DNA from: Kofleriaceae bacterium
Lineage (GTDB): Bacteria > Myxococcota_A > Polyangia > Haliangiales > Haliangiaceae
Length of the DNA stretch: 61,611 nucleotides
Direction of reading: 5' to 3'
Assembly: GCA_018058095.1 (NCBI GenBank)
Contig: JAGPCO010000033.1
Coordinates: forward strand, 1-61,611
A program made the translations under genes and the position numbers. The notes under the pieces were generated by a model. That model ran no database searches, was not told where the DNA came from, and was given only the letters and a program-made list of their open reading frames with translations. This document shows, piece by piece, positions 35,883 to 47,602 of this stretch. How positions within the stretch are numbered: the stretch's first letter is position 1; each line of letters begins with the position of its first letter.

Positions 35883-37838
35883 TTGGTGGACACCAACACG
35901 CGGCAAGCCAAGCGCGCGCCCGTCACGCTGAAGATCAAGTTCAAGAGCGAGACGCTGGCTCAGTTCATCGAGCGCTACGCGGTCGACGTCAGCCAGGGCG
36001 GGATCTTCATCCGCACCAAGGAACCACTCGGCGCGGGGACCCAGCTCCGGTTCGAGTTCCAGCTCAAGGACGCCTCGCCGCTGATCAGCGGCGAGGGCAC
36101 CGTGGTGTGGACCCGCGAGAACGATCCCAGCCGACCGAGCGTCGCGCCCGGCATGGGCGTCCGCTTCGATCGGCTCGGCGAGGGCAGCCAGGACGTCCTC
36201 GACAAGATCCTGGCCGAGAAGTCCAAGGTCGGCGCCGGCCGGCAACAGGCCGAGACCAAGCCGCCGGTGTTCACCGACGTGCCGACCAAGGTGGCGCCGT
36301 CGCCGCTGATGGCGGCGCTGGGCAAGGCCCCGGGCCGGCCCGGCAGCTTCGGCGACGACCGCCCGGACGCCACGCCGCTGCCGCAGCCGCAGCCGTTCCA
36401 CGGCGACGCCGACGACTTCTCCGAGGAGGCCTTCGAGGAAGCGACCAAGGTCCGCTCGCTCGACGAGCTGGCCGCGGCGTCGACCGGCGCCAGCGACGGT
36501 GACACCGCGACCGACACCCCGCGCGCGCCGACCGACCTGGAGGCGACCAGCCAGCGCCGGGTCGACGACACGGTCGACGACGCGGCCCGCCCCGACGAGG
36601 GCCCCGAGCCGCTCGCTCCGCCGCCCAGCCCGCGCGACAGCCGCCCGCTGGCCGAGGCCGCGGCCCGGACCAGCGACGACAAGAAGGCCGGCGCGCCCCG
36701 CCTGCTCGACACCTCGCCGCCGCCGCGCAACGATCGCAGCAAGGGACCGTCCATCCCGCCGCCGGCGCGGGTCAGCGCGGCGGCCGCGGTGGTCGAGCCC
36801 CCACCCGAGCGCTCGGGCAGCGGGGCCACCGCCATCATCCTCGGGGTGGTGCTGGCCGCCGCCGCCGCCGCCGCCGTGTGGTTCTTCCTGCTGCGCGAGA
36901 AGGCCGCCGACGCAGACAAGCCCACCGCGACCGCGCCGACCGGCCCGGGTGGTGGCTCGGCCGGCGCCGGCGGTGGATCCGCCGTGACCGGTGGTGGCTC
37001 CGCCGTGGCCGGCTCCGGCGCCGCGAGCGGCGTGGGTGACCCTGCCGGGTCAGGTGCGGTGGCCGGCTCGGGTGATCCCGCCGGCGCCGGCTCGGCCGTG
37101 GAGGCGCCAGCCGGCGAGGTCGTGGCGGTCACCATCAACGCCTCCATCGGCGGCAGCTCGGTCAAGGGCGCGACCATCGAGATCCTGGGCGCCGGGGGTG
37201 CGGTACAGACCGGCCCGGCCCCGCTCGTGGCCAGCCTGGCCAAGGGCCAGGCGCACACGGTCCGGGTGTCGGCGCCGGGCTACCTGGCGACCGAGGCGCA
37301 GGTCGACACCAGCAAGCCGACCCTCACGGTCGACCTGAGGCCCAAGGCGCGCCTGCTGCGGATCGAGTCCGATCCGGCCGGCGCCCAGATCTTCATCGAG
37401 GGACGGGCGACCGGCAAGGTCACGCCGGCCGACGTCGAGCTCACTGGCAACCAGGCCAAGCTGGCGCGCTGGCGCCTGTCGGTGCGCCGGGCCGGGTTCG
37501 TCCGCTTCGACAAGGTGCTCGACCAGGCTGCCTTCAGCGAGGAGCCCGAGGTGATGATGGCGAGCATCACGACGTCCCTCACGCCAATGCGCACCCGCCC
37601 GCCCGGCGGCGGCGGTGGTGGTGGTGGTGGTGGTGGCGGTGACACCGGCAGCGGAGATGGCGGCGGCAGCGGCGACGGCTCGGGCGGCGGCACGGCCGAG
37701 CCAGGTGGCGGCAGCGGTGGCGGCGCGGGCAGCGGGGCCTCCACCACCACGACCACGCCGGAGAAGAAGGACCCGCCACCGCCCCCACCCCCCGGTGGCG
37801 GCAGCGGGACCGAGCCGACGCCCGACTGGACGAAGTGA
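35883..37838 (+). CDS. PilZ - membrane span - PEGA protein with Gly-rich tail
   Basis: 651 residues from TTG at 35883 (GTG at 35886 also fits), with GGAGG five bases upstream; ATG at 35832 would add 17 residues. Domain order: PilZ (about 8-115; VDVSQGGIFIRT, GMGVRFDRL), a long acidic/Pro-rich linker to residue 315, one membrane span (AIILGVVLAAAAAAAVWFFL near 318-338), a Gly/Ser/Ala linker, PEGA-like repeats (about 410-570; LLRIESDPAGAQIFIEGRAT), then a poly-Gly and Thr/Pro-rich tail. c-di-GMP sensing inside and PEGA outside makes a transmembrane signalling or structural role likely. The first Arg motif of PilZ is weak (KRAPVTLKIKF), so nucleotide binding is uncertain. Confidence 0.85.
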   Translation: MVDTNTRQAKRAPVTLKIKFKSETLAQFIERYAVDVSQGGIFIRTKEPLGAGTQLRFEFQLKDASPLISGEGTVVWTRENDPSRPSVAPGMGVRFDRLGEGSQDVLDKILAEKSKVGAGRQQAETKPPVFTDVPTKVAPSPLMAALGKAPGRPGSFGDDRPDATPLPQPQPFHGDADDFSEEAFEEATKVRSLDELAAASTGASDGDTATDTPRAPTDLEATSQRRVDDTVDDAARPDEGPEPLAPPPSPRDSRPLAEAAARTSDDKKAGAPRLLDTSPPPRNDRSKGPSIPPPARVSAAAAVVEPPPERSGSGATAIILGVVLAAAAAAAVWFFLLREKAADADKPTATAPTGPGGGSAGAGGGSAVTGGGSAVAGSGAASGVGDPAGSGAVAGSGDPAGAGSAVEAPAGEVVAVTINASIGGSSVKGATIEILGAGGAVQTGPAPLVASLAKGQAHTVRVSAPGYLATEAQVDTSKPTLTVDLRPKARLLRIESDPAGAQIFIEGRATGKVTPADVELTGNQAKLARWRLSVRRAGFVRFDKVLDQAAFSEEPEVMMASITTSLTPMRTRPPGGGGGGGGGGGGDTGSGDGGGSGDGSGGGTAEPGGGSGGGAGSGASTTTTTPEKKDPPPPPPPGGGSGTEPTPDWTK

Positions 37839-38449
37839 CGGTGGTCCGGCGCTGCGGCCGGACACCGGCGCACCTCGCCGCGCTCGCCCTCACCTTCGGT
37901 GGGGCCCTCCTCGGCTGCCGCGATCCAGCGGCGCCACCCGCCCCGACGCCGACGCCGACGCGGCCGGCCACCAGCGCGGCCCGGTCGCCTGACGCCGCCG
38001 CCGCGACCCAGGCCGACGCCGGAACCCGCGCCCGGCCGGACGTGCCGGCCGGCGCCGATCCCGAACTGGCCGCGGCCCTGGTCGGGCTGCCGGTCATCGC
38101 CGGCGCGGCGGTGAGCGCCCCGGCGCGGATCGAGCGGGCCGGCACCCAGCTGGCCACCACCTGGTGCGTGCCCGGCGCCAGCCCGAGCGTCGCCGCGTCG
38201 GCCCTGGCCGCCGCGCTGCGGCAGGGCGGCTACGACGAGGTCGCGGTCCGTGGCGCGCCACCCCAGCTGATGGTGATCGCTGGCAAGGACGGCGTTCGCC
38301 TGGCCGGTCGCGTCGGCGATGGCTCCGGACCCGGCTGCGCCGCCGACGCCCGCGGCTGGCCGATCCGCATCGCCCTGTTCACCGAGCGGGCCCTGTCGGA
38401 ACCGATCGTGCCCGATCTCGATCTCGACGATCCGCCCGACGGCCTGTAG
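37835..38449 (+). CDS. Hypothetical lipoprotein
   Basis: 204 residues from GTG at 37835, overlapping the upstream TGA. A signal peptide with lipobox LLGC, then a Pro/Thr/Ala linker. The mature domain (about 70-204) has alternating hydrophobic and charged stretches (LATTWCVPGASPSVAASALA followed by AALRQGGYDEV) and two Cys near 115 and 165 that could pair. No family is recognised. The coupling suggests a shared function with the PilZ-PEGA protein. Confidence 0.7.
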   Translation: MTVVRRCGRTPAHLAALALTFGGALLGCRDPAAPPAPTPTPTRPATSAARSPDAAAATQADAGTRARPDVPAGADPELAAALVGLPVIAGAAVSAPARIERAGTQLATTWCVPGASPSVAASALAAALRQGGYDEVAVRGAPPQLMVIAGKDGVRLAGRVGDGSGPGCAADARGWPIRIALFTERALSEPIVPDLDLDDPPDGL

Positions 38450-38462
38450 CCCGGCCGACCGG

Positions 38463-39680
<1,218 letters not shown>

Positions 39681-39693
39681 GCGGGGCTCGCGC

Positions 39694-40512
<819 letters not shown>

Positions 40513-40565
40513 CGCCGCACTGTAGCAGGCGGGCGGGCGGCTGCCCCGAGCCGGCGCCGCGCGGA

Positions 40566-41069
40566 TCAGTCGGGCGGGTTCGACAGGGTCTCGTCGACGA
40601 AGCCGAACACCTCGCGCAGCATCTGCTCGAACGAGCCGTAGAACTGCTGATCGACCGCGTTGTCGCGCGCGTCGAACAGCACGACCGGGCACTCGCCCTC
40701 GTCGGACGCCTGCCCGGTGTCGAGGCAGAACCACTCCTGGAACTGGGCGCCCATGCCGACGACGATGAGGTGGCCGCCGAGCCGGCGTTGATCGCGCGCG
40801 GCCAGGGTGTGCTCGACCACGCCGCGGTCGGGCGCGAGGGGCTCGACGCCGACGAAGTGATGGACGATGGCCAGGTGCGGCGGCAGGTCGATCCCGCCGA
40901 CCCGGCGCAGGAAGGCCTTGTACGACGGCGGGAAGGTGCAGCCGAGCGCGACCTCGGCCGCGTCGATGGCGGCGTCCGTCGCCGGGGCGGCGGCGAGCAG
41001 GGCCTTGTCGGCCTGGGCCAGGCGGCGCGTGACTCGTTCGACGAGTTCGATCGTGGCAGGCGTCACCAC
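40566..41069 (-). CDS. SMI1/KNR4-family protein
   Basis: About 167 residues from GTG at 41069 (a second GTG at 41066, ATG at 41114 upstream). The motif LGCTFPPSYKAFLRRVGGID near residue 45 and the later FDARDNAVDQQFYGSFEQML are the SMI1/KNR4 (SUKH) pattern. Members often serve as immunity proteins against contact-dependent or secreted toxins, but many stand alone. No toxin gene is adjacent. It lies 53 bases upstream of the MoxR gene on the same strand. Confidence 0.75.
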   Translation of the reverse strand: MVTPATIELVERVTRRLAQADKALLAAAPATDAAIDAAEVALGCTFPPSYKAFLRRVGGIDLPPHLAIVHHFVGVEPLAPDRGVVEHTLAARDQRRLGGHLIVVGMGAQFQEWFCLDTGQASDEGECPVVLFDARDNAVDQQFYGSFEQMLREVFGFVDETLSNPPD

Positions 41070-41276
41070 CGCATTATGCCCAGCCCGGGCCGAGGTGGGA
41101 ACCGCTGGCGCCATCCCCTCGCCCCCGCCCGCCCGTCACGCCCGGCCCCGGCGATCGCCCGCGGGAGTTGACACCGCCGGCCGGGTCGGCCTCGCTCGCG
41201 CCCCGTCCAACCTCGGTGTATACGATCGGCACCCGCAACCGGCACCAGCAACCCCCACTCGACGGAGCCGCCTCCC

Positions 41277-42860
<1,584 letters not shown>

Positions 42861-42924
42861 CCGGGTGCTGAGAAACGCCGCAGGCGTTCTCAGTCACCCT
42901 GCGCCCGTGCCCGTGCCCGTGCCC
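42861..42924 (+). repeat. TAG-CCGG hairpin / (CCCGTG)3 element, copy G
   Basis: After the pckA TAG: CCGGGTG (42861-42867), GAGAAACGCC (42870-42879) pairing with GGCGTTCTC (42883-42891) across loop GCA with one bulged A, CACCCTG (42895-42901), then three CCCGTG units (42904-42921). It is the only copy with TAGCCGG instead of TAGCAGG and has the shortest tract. Confidence 0.8.
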
Positions 42925-42944
42925 CATCTGAGCGGTCCGGCGCG

Positions 42945-42961
42945 GGGGGGTTCGCCCCCTG
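42945..42961 (-). terminator. TAGCAGG hairpin without repeat tail
   Basis: Minus strand after the VIT/VWA TAG (42964-42962): CAGGGGG, loop CGAA, CCCCCC. It keeps the TAGCAGG start of the repeat family but has a minimal stem and no CCCGTG tract. It probably ends the VIT/VWA transcript facing pckA. Confidence 0.6.
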
Positions 42962-45481
42962 CTAGAACCCGGCCTCCAGCCCCAGCGTGAGGCTGCCGCG
43001 GCGGGTGTCGGCGCCGACGGCGGCGTCGAGCCGGAGCGCGGCGCGCAGCCAGCCCGGGCCCAGCCACAGGCCAGCGCCGGTCGCCAGCGCCGGGGTGGCG
43101 CCGAGCTCGAGGCCGGCGCCGAGGCCTGCGCTGACGGCCCGGCCGGCGCGCCAGCCGACGACGAGCAGGCCGCGGCCGACGGTGGCGCCGCCCCGACCCA
43201 GGCCGAGGCGCAGGCCGAGCTCGGCCCCGAGTTCCAGCCGTTGCTGGCCCATCGTCACCCGCACGTCGCCGGCCAGGACCGGCACCGGGTCCGCGCCCAG
43301 CGTCAGGCCCGCGCCGAGGGTGAGGCCGAGGCGAAGCCCGCGGCCGAGCAGCGGGGTGCGCCCGACCGTGGCCGCCCCGGCCAGCACGTGCCGGCCGGAG
43401 GCCTCGGCGCTCGTGGCGTCCGCCTCGTAGCTGTCGGCCATGGGCGGCGCCGCGGCCGGTGCCACGATGCTGGTGTCGCCGTCGCCCGCGTCCCGATCGT
43501 CGGATGCAGCGCCGGTGACGGCGGTGGACCTGCCACCGCCGCTGGCCGCGCCATCGCCGCCGCCGCCGGACCCGGCGCCGCCATCGACGACGTCGCCACC
43601 GGCACCGAACACCGCCTGCCACTGCATACCGACCGGCAGCGCGACCGGGATGGTCTGGGTCCGGGTCGTGCCGCCCTGCACCACCACCTCCTCGCCGATG
43701 GCCACCATCGCCGTGTACGGCGAGACCAGTCCATAACCGAGCGCGAGCCGGGTGGTCTCGGCGACGCGTGCGCCGCGATCGGCGCCGCCCGCCCCGGCCA
43801 CCAGATCGCGCAGCCGCGCGTGGGCCCAGCGCCGGGCCAGGAGGCCGTGTGGGCTGGTCGCGCCGAGCACGCCGCGGCCGGCCCGTGGGCTGGTCCCGGG
43901 ATCGATCGCGATGGGCGCGCCCAGGGCGCCGACCTGGGCGCCCCGACGCAGGCGGTCGACCCGGGCCAGGATGACCACGCCCTGGCCGACGCCGAGGCGG
44001 GGCCGCCGCGCCGGGGCCACGTCGCGCACCGTCAGCTCGCCCCAGTCGAGGGTCGACCCGGTCGGGGTGGTGCGCAGGTCGGTCGCCAGCGCCGACGCGA
44101 CCACGCCGACGTCGTCGAGGCGGTCGACCAGCCGGGTCGTGCCGCTGGTCGCGGCCGCCACGCTGGTCAGGAGCCCGTGCCCGGCGGCGGCGCCGACGGC
44201 GATGGTGTGGACCGGCAGGCCGAGCGCCCGGCTGGCCTCGACGACCGCGTGGTCGTCGCTGACCAGGCCGTCGGTGATGAGCACCACCTGCGGCGATCGC
44301 CCGGCGGCGGCGGCGGCGGTGGTGCCAGCCGACGCGAGCAAGCCGACCAGATCGCGCGGGCCGCGGACGTCGTCGCCGAGCGCCTCGAGCCGCGCCGGGC
44401 CGCCGGCCTCGACCCACAGCGCGCCCTGGCCGACGTCGAGGGCGACCCGCTCGCCCGGGCGCAGCGCCGCCAGCAGGGCGCGGACGACCTGGCGCGAGAT
44501 CAGCCGGGCCTGGCCGGCGGTGGAGCCCGACACGTCGACCGCCAGCACCACCGCCACCGGCTGCGGCCGGGCTCGACCGGCCCCGCCGCTGATGGCCAGC
44601 GCCACCACCCCGCCCTCGCCGTCGCGTTCGCTGAAGGCCAGCGCCGTCGGCGCCACCCAGCGGACCACGACGTCGCGATCACCCCGCACCTGCGCGGTCA
44701 GGCGCACCGCCTGCTCGTCGCGCGCCAGCACACACGTCACCGTCACGCAGCGGGCGCTGCGCGTGCGCGGGTCGAGCGCGATCGACAGCTGGTGTGGCAC
44801 GCCGGCACCGGCCTCGACCGGGGCGGCGACCCGGGACGCATCGGGGCTGCGCGTGGTGTCCGACGCCGCGCCGGCGCCACGGTCGCGCCCGCCGGTCGGG
44901 CGGCCCGCGACGTAGCGCGGCGCCACCACCAGCGGCACCACCAGCTGCCACTCCCCGGCCCCGCCGGCCCCGGTCGATCCGAACTCGGCCTGCGCGTCCC
45001 AGCGCAGCTCGACCTCGATCGTCGCGCCGGGGGTCAGGCCGGTGACCGACTGGGTGAACACGTCGGGTCGCTCCTGCTCGAGCAGCGCGCCGGCCAGGCC
45101 GCGCGCGACCGCGCGCTCGTAGCGGGCGCGGGCCTCGGCCCGGGGCTCGATCCGCGCGGTGATGGTGCGACCACCGACACGCAGCTGCATGGCGGTCACC
45201 GCGGCGTCGGCGGGCAGCGGGAAGATGTACACGGCCTCGGTCGGGCTGGTCCCGCCGTAGACGAAGCGCTGGCGCAGCACGGCCTCGATCAAGGGCCCGC
45301 GCGCCACCACCTCGAGCTGGCTGTCGACCGCGGCGATCGCGGTCGTGGTCGGCTGCCCGGCCCGGGCCAGGTACAGGCCGCCGCGGCCCGGGAGCGGCTG
45401 GCTGGCGCGAGCCCGTCCTGGCCAGGCCCCCAGCGCGAGCATCGCCACCACCATCACCGTGATCGCGACGCGTCCGGGCAT
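42962..45481 (-). CDS. VIT and VWA domain surface protein
   Basis: 839 residues from ATG at 45481. A signal peptide (VMVVAMLALGAWPGRARA) is followed by a VIT domain (about 40-170: VVARGPLIEAVLRQRFVYGG, EAVYIFPLPADAAVTAM) as in inter-alpha-trypsin inhibitor heavy chains. A VWA domain follows (about 295-470) with an intact metal site LAVDVSGSTAG. After a region with TSPYTAMVAI-like sequence (GLVSPYTAMVAIGEE) comes a Ser/Gly/Ala linker and a C-terminal beta-rich part of about 170 residues with repeated Gly/Leu strands, possibly a small barrel. It is probably a periplasmic or outer-membrane adhesin-like protein. It starts 8 bases after the stop of the histidine kinase gene, so the two form an operon. 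Confidence 0.85.
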   Translation of the reverse strand: MPGRVAITVMVVAMLALGAWPGRARASQPLPGRGGLYLARAGQPTTTAIAAVDSQLEVVARGPLIEAVLRQRFVYGGTSPTEAVYIFPLPADAAVTAMQLRVGGRTITARIEPRAEARARYERAVARGLAGALLEQERPDVFTQSVTGLTPGATIEVELRWDAQAEFGSTGAGGAGEWQLVVPLVVAPRYVAGRPTGGRDRGAGAASDTTRSPDASRVAAPVEAGAGVPHQLSIALDPRTRSARCVTVTCVLARDEQAVRLTAQVRGDRDVVVRWVAPTALAFSERDGEGGVVALAISGGAGRARPQPVAVVLAVDVSGSTAGQARLISRQVVRALLAALRPGERVALDVGQGALWVEAGGPARLEALGDDVRGPRDLVGLLASAGTTAAAAAGRSPQVVLITDGLVSDDHAVVEASRALGLPVHTIAVGAAAGHGLLTSVAAATSGTTRLVDRLDDVGVVASALATDLRTTPTGSTLDWGELTVRDVAPARRPRLGVGQGVVILARVDRLRRGAQVGALGAPIAIDPGTSPRAGRGVLGATSPHGLLARRWAHARLRDLVAGAGGADRGARVAETTRLALGYGLVSPYTAMVAIGEEVVVQGGTTRTQTIPVALPVGMQWQAVFGAGGDVVDGGAGSGGGGDGAASGGGRSTAVTGAASDDRDAGDGDTSIVAPAAAPPMADSYEADATSAEASGRHVLAGAATVGRTPLLGRGLRLGLTLGAGLTLGADPVPVLAGDVRVTMGQQRLELGAELGLRLGLGRGGATVGRGLLVVGWRAGRAVSAGLGAGLELGATPALATGAGLWLGPGWLRAALRLDAAVGADTRRGSLTLGLEAGF

Positions 45482-45488
45482 GCCGACG

Positions 45489-47438
45489 TTACCCACGCAC
45501 GACCCGGCCGGATGATCTATCGCCGCCGCCGCCAGCGTCGGGCCGCGCCGCGGCAGCGTCGACCATGTCCAGCAGGGACGCCTCGTCGAAGGGCTTGAGC
45601 AGGACCAGGTTGTCGAGGCGATCGAGCGAGGCGCCTTGCCCGGGCAGGTAGGCGCCGCCAGTGACGAAGACGATGCGCCGGGCCAGGGCCGGGTCGAGCT
45701 CCGCGACCTGCTGGTGCAGCTCGAGGCCACCCTGGCCGGGCATGACCAGGTCGCACAGGATGACCTCGGGTCGGGCGATGGTGATGGCCGCCAGCGCGGC
45801 CGGGACGCTGGCGACCGCGGTCACCTGGTGGTGACCGTCGAGGCTCATCGTCACCAGCTGCCGGACCAGCGGCTCGTCGTCGACGACCAGGACCTGGCGC
45901 CGGACCCGGGCCGGGCTGGGCGGGGTTGGCGCCAGCTCGGCCCGGGCGCGCACCTCCGGGAGGCGGACCCGCACCACCGTGCCCCGCCCGACCTGGCTGT
46001 CGAGCTCGATCTGACCGCCGGCGGCATCGATGATGCGTCGGCACACGGTCAGGCCCAGGCCGGTGCCCTCACCTGGGCCCTTGGTGGTGAAGAACGGCTC
46101 GAACACCCGCTCGAGCAGCGGCGCCGGGATGCCGACGCCGCGGTCGCCGACCTCACACACCACCGTGTCCGCCTCGGCGCGGACGCGGACGGTGACCACG
46201 ACCCTGGCCTGGCGATCGGCGCCGGTCTGCGCCGACGACTGCGCCGCGTTGATGAGCAGGTTGACGAACACCTGCTCGAGCCGGGCCGGGTCGACCGCGA
46301 CGCGCAGGCCGGCCGTGAAGTCGCGCTCGACCACGCTGGTCGCTCCGAGCCGGTGCGCGACCAGGCGCAGCGCCCGCTCGAACGGCCCGATCGGGTCGAT
46401 CACCATCACCTCGCCGCGGTCGTCGCGCGAGAACACGCGCAAGTCGCGCACGATGCCGGCCACCCGCTCGATGCCGGCGAGCGCGTCGCTGACCAGGCCG
46501 CTGGCGCCAGGGCCGACCTGGCCGCTGGCCAGCTCGCGCCCGAGCCGACCGAGGGCGAGCTGGGCGTAGGTCAGCGGGTTGTTGATCTCGTGCGCGACCG
46601 CGGCGGCCAGGGTCCCGATGGCCGCCAGCCGCTGGGTCCGGACCAGCTCGTCGAGCAGGATCCGGCGCTGCGTCACGTCGCGCGCGAACGCCAGCACGGC
46701 GGGCCCACCCTCCCAGTCGAACGGCATGGCCTTGATCTCCACCACCGTCGACGCCCCGGCCAGCGTGTACTCGGTCATGGGGAAGTCCTCGCCGGTGGTG
46801 AGCATCCGCTGCAGCCGATCGCCAGCTCGCACCGCCTCGGGCCCGGCCACGAACGAGAGGATCGATCGCCCGAGCGCCGACTCGCGATCGTCGAGGCCGA
46901 GCAGGCCGGCGGCGCGGGCGTTGGCGAAGACCATGGTCGGCCCGCGCAGGATGACGATGCCGTCGGGCGCGTCCTCGATGAGGCGGCGGAAGCGGGCCTC
47001 CGACCGGCGCAGCGCGCGCAGCACCTCATGCTGACTGCTGACGTCGCGAAAGTAGCCGATGGTGTACACCGCGCCGCCGTGCGCGACCCGCGAGGCGCCA
47101 CACTCGCACGGCACGATCGTGCCGTCGGGCTGGCAGATGTTGGCCTCGAACACCACCGGCTCCGACTCGGCGGTGCGGCTGCGCGTGAGCTGCTCGAGGC
47201 GGGCCCGATCGGACTCGGCCAGGACCTGCCAGGGCGGACCGCCGACCACGTCGGAGGCCGCGCGCCCGTAGATGCGGGCCGCCAGCGGGCTGACGTACAC
47301 GAAGCGCGGCTCGCCATCGACGCGGGCGACGTACAGCGCCAGCCCGACCTGGGCCGCCGCCGCCTCGAGCGCCCGCACCAGCCGGAGCGGATCGATCCCG
47401 TCCAGGCCCACGTCCCGATCCACCTGGTCCCGGTCCAT
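45489..47438 (-). CDS. PAS hybrid histidine kinase with C-terminal receiver
   Basis: 649 residues from ATG at 47438; ATG at 47576 would add 46 residues of weak sequence overlapping the divergent leader. Order: PAS 1 (about 20-140, RFVYVSPLAARIYGR), PAS 2 (about 150-265, APDGIVILRG), HisKA with AAAVAHEINNPLT (phospho-His near 290), HATPase_c with NLLINAAQSS, GDRGVGIP and GEGTGLGLTV, then a receiver domain (about 525-640) with VVDDEPLVR, CDLVMPG (phospho-Asp) and LLKPFD. There is no membrane span, so it senses a cytoplasmic signal. It is cotranscribed with the VIT/VWA gene and divergent from the macroglobulin gene. Confidence 0.93.
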   Translation of the reverse strand: MDRDQVDRDVGLDGIDPLRLVRALEAAAAQVGLALYVARVDGEPRFVYVSPLAARIYGRAASDVVGGPPWQVLAESDRARLEQLTRSRTAESEPVVFEANICQPDGTIVPCECGASRVAHGGAVYTIGYFRDVSSQHEVLRALRRSEARFRRLIEDAPDGIVILRGPTMVFANARAAGLLGLDDRESALGRSILSFVAGPEAVRAGDRLQRMLTTGEDFPMTEYTLAGASTVVEIKAMPFDWEGGPAVLAFARDVTQRRILLDELVRTQRLAAIGTLAAAVAHEINNPLTYAQLALGRLGRELASGQVGPGASGLVSDALAGIERVAGIVRDLRVFSRDDRGEVMVIDPIGPFERALRLVAHRLGATSVVERDFTAGLRVAVDPARLEQVFVNLLINAAQSSAQTGADRQARVVVTVRVRAEADTVVCEVGDRGVGIPAPLLERVFEPFFTTKGPGEGTGLGLTVCRRIIDAAGGQIELDSQVGRGTVVRVRLPEVRARAELAPTPPSPARVRRQVLVVDDEPLVRQLVTMSLDGHHQVTAVASVPAALAAITIARPEVILCDLVMPGQGGLELHQQVAELDPALARRIVFVTGGAYLPGQGASLDRLDNLVLLKPFDEASLLDMVDAAAARPDAGGGGDRSSGRVVRG

Positions 47439-47602
47439 CCACCGCCAGCATAACGCGTCGAGGGCGAGACACAGGTCGTGTGGCTCACCACCAACACGGG
47501 CTGGATCCGCGGTGCAGCCTCGCGAAATCGCTGAGATCTGCATGGGTACCCCACCTGGCATCGGCGATGCACTCACCCCGGGCGCCCGCCAAGGAGCCCC
47601 CC

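Noticed and set aside
41168-41226. TTGACA and TATACGAT upstream of pckA as a sigma-70 promoter
   Set aside because: They are 45 bases apart, far from the required 16-18, so they cannot be one promoter.
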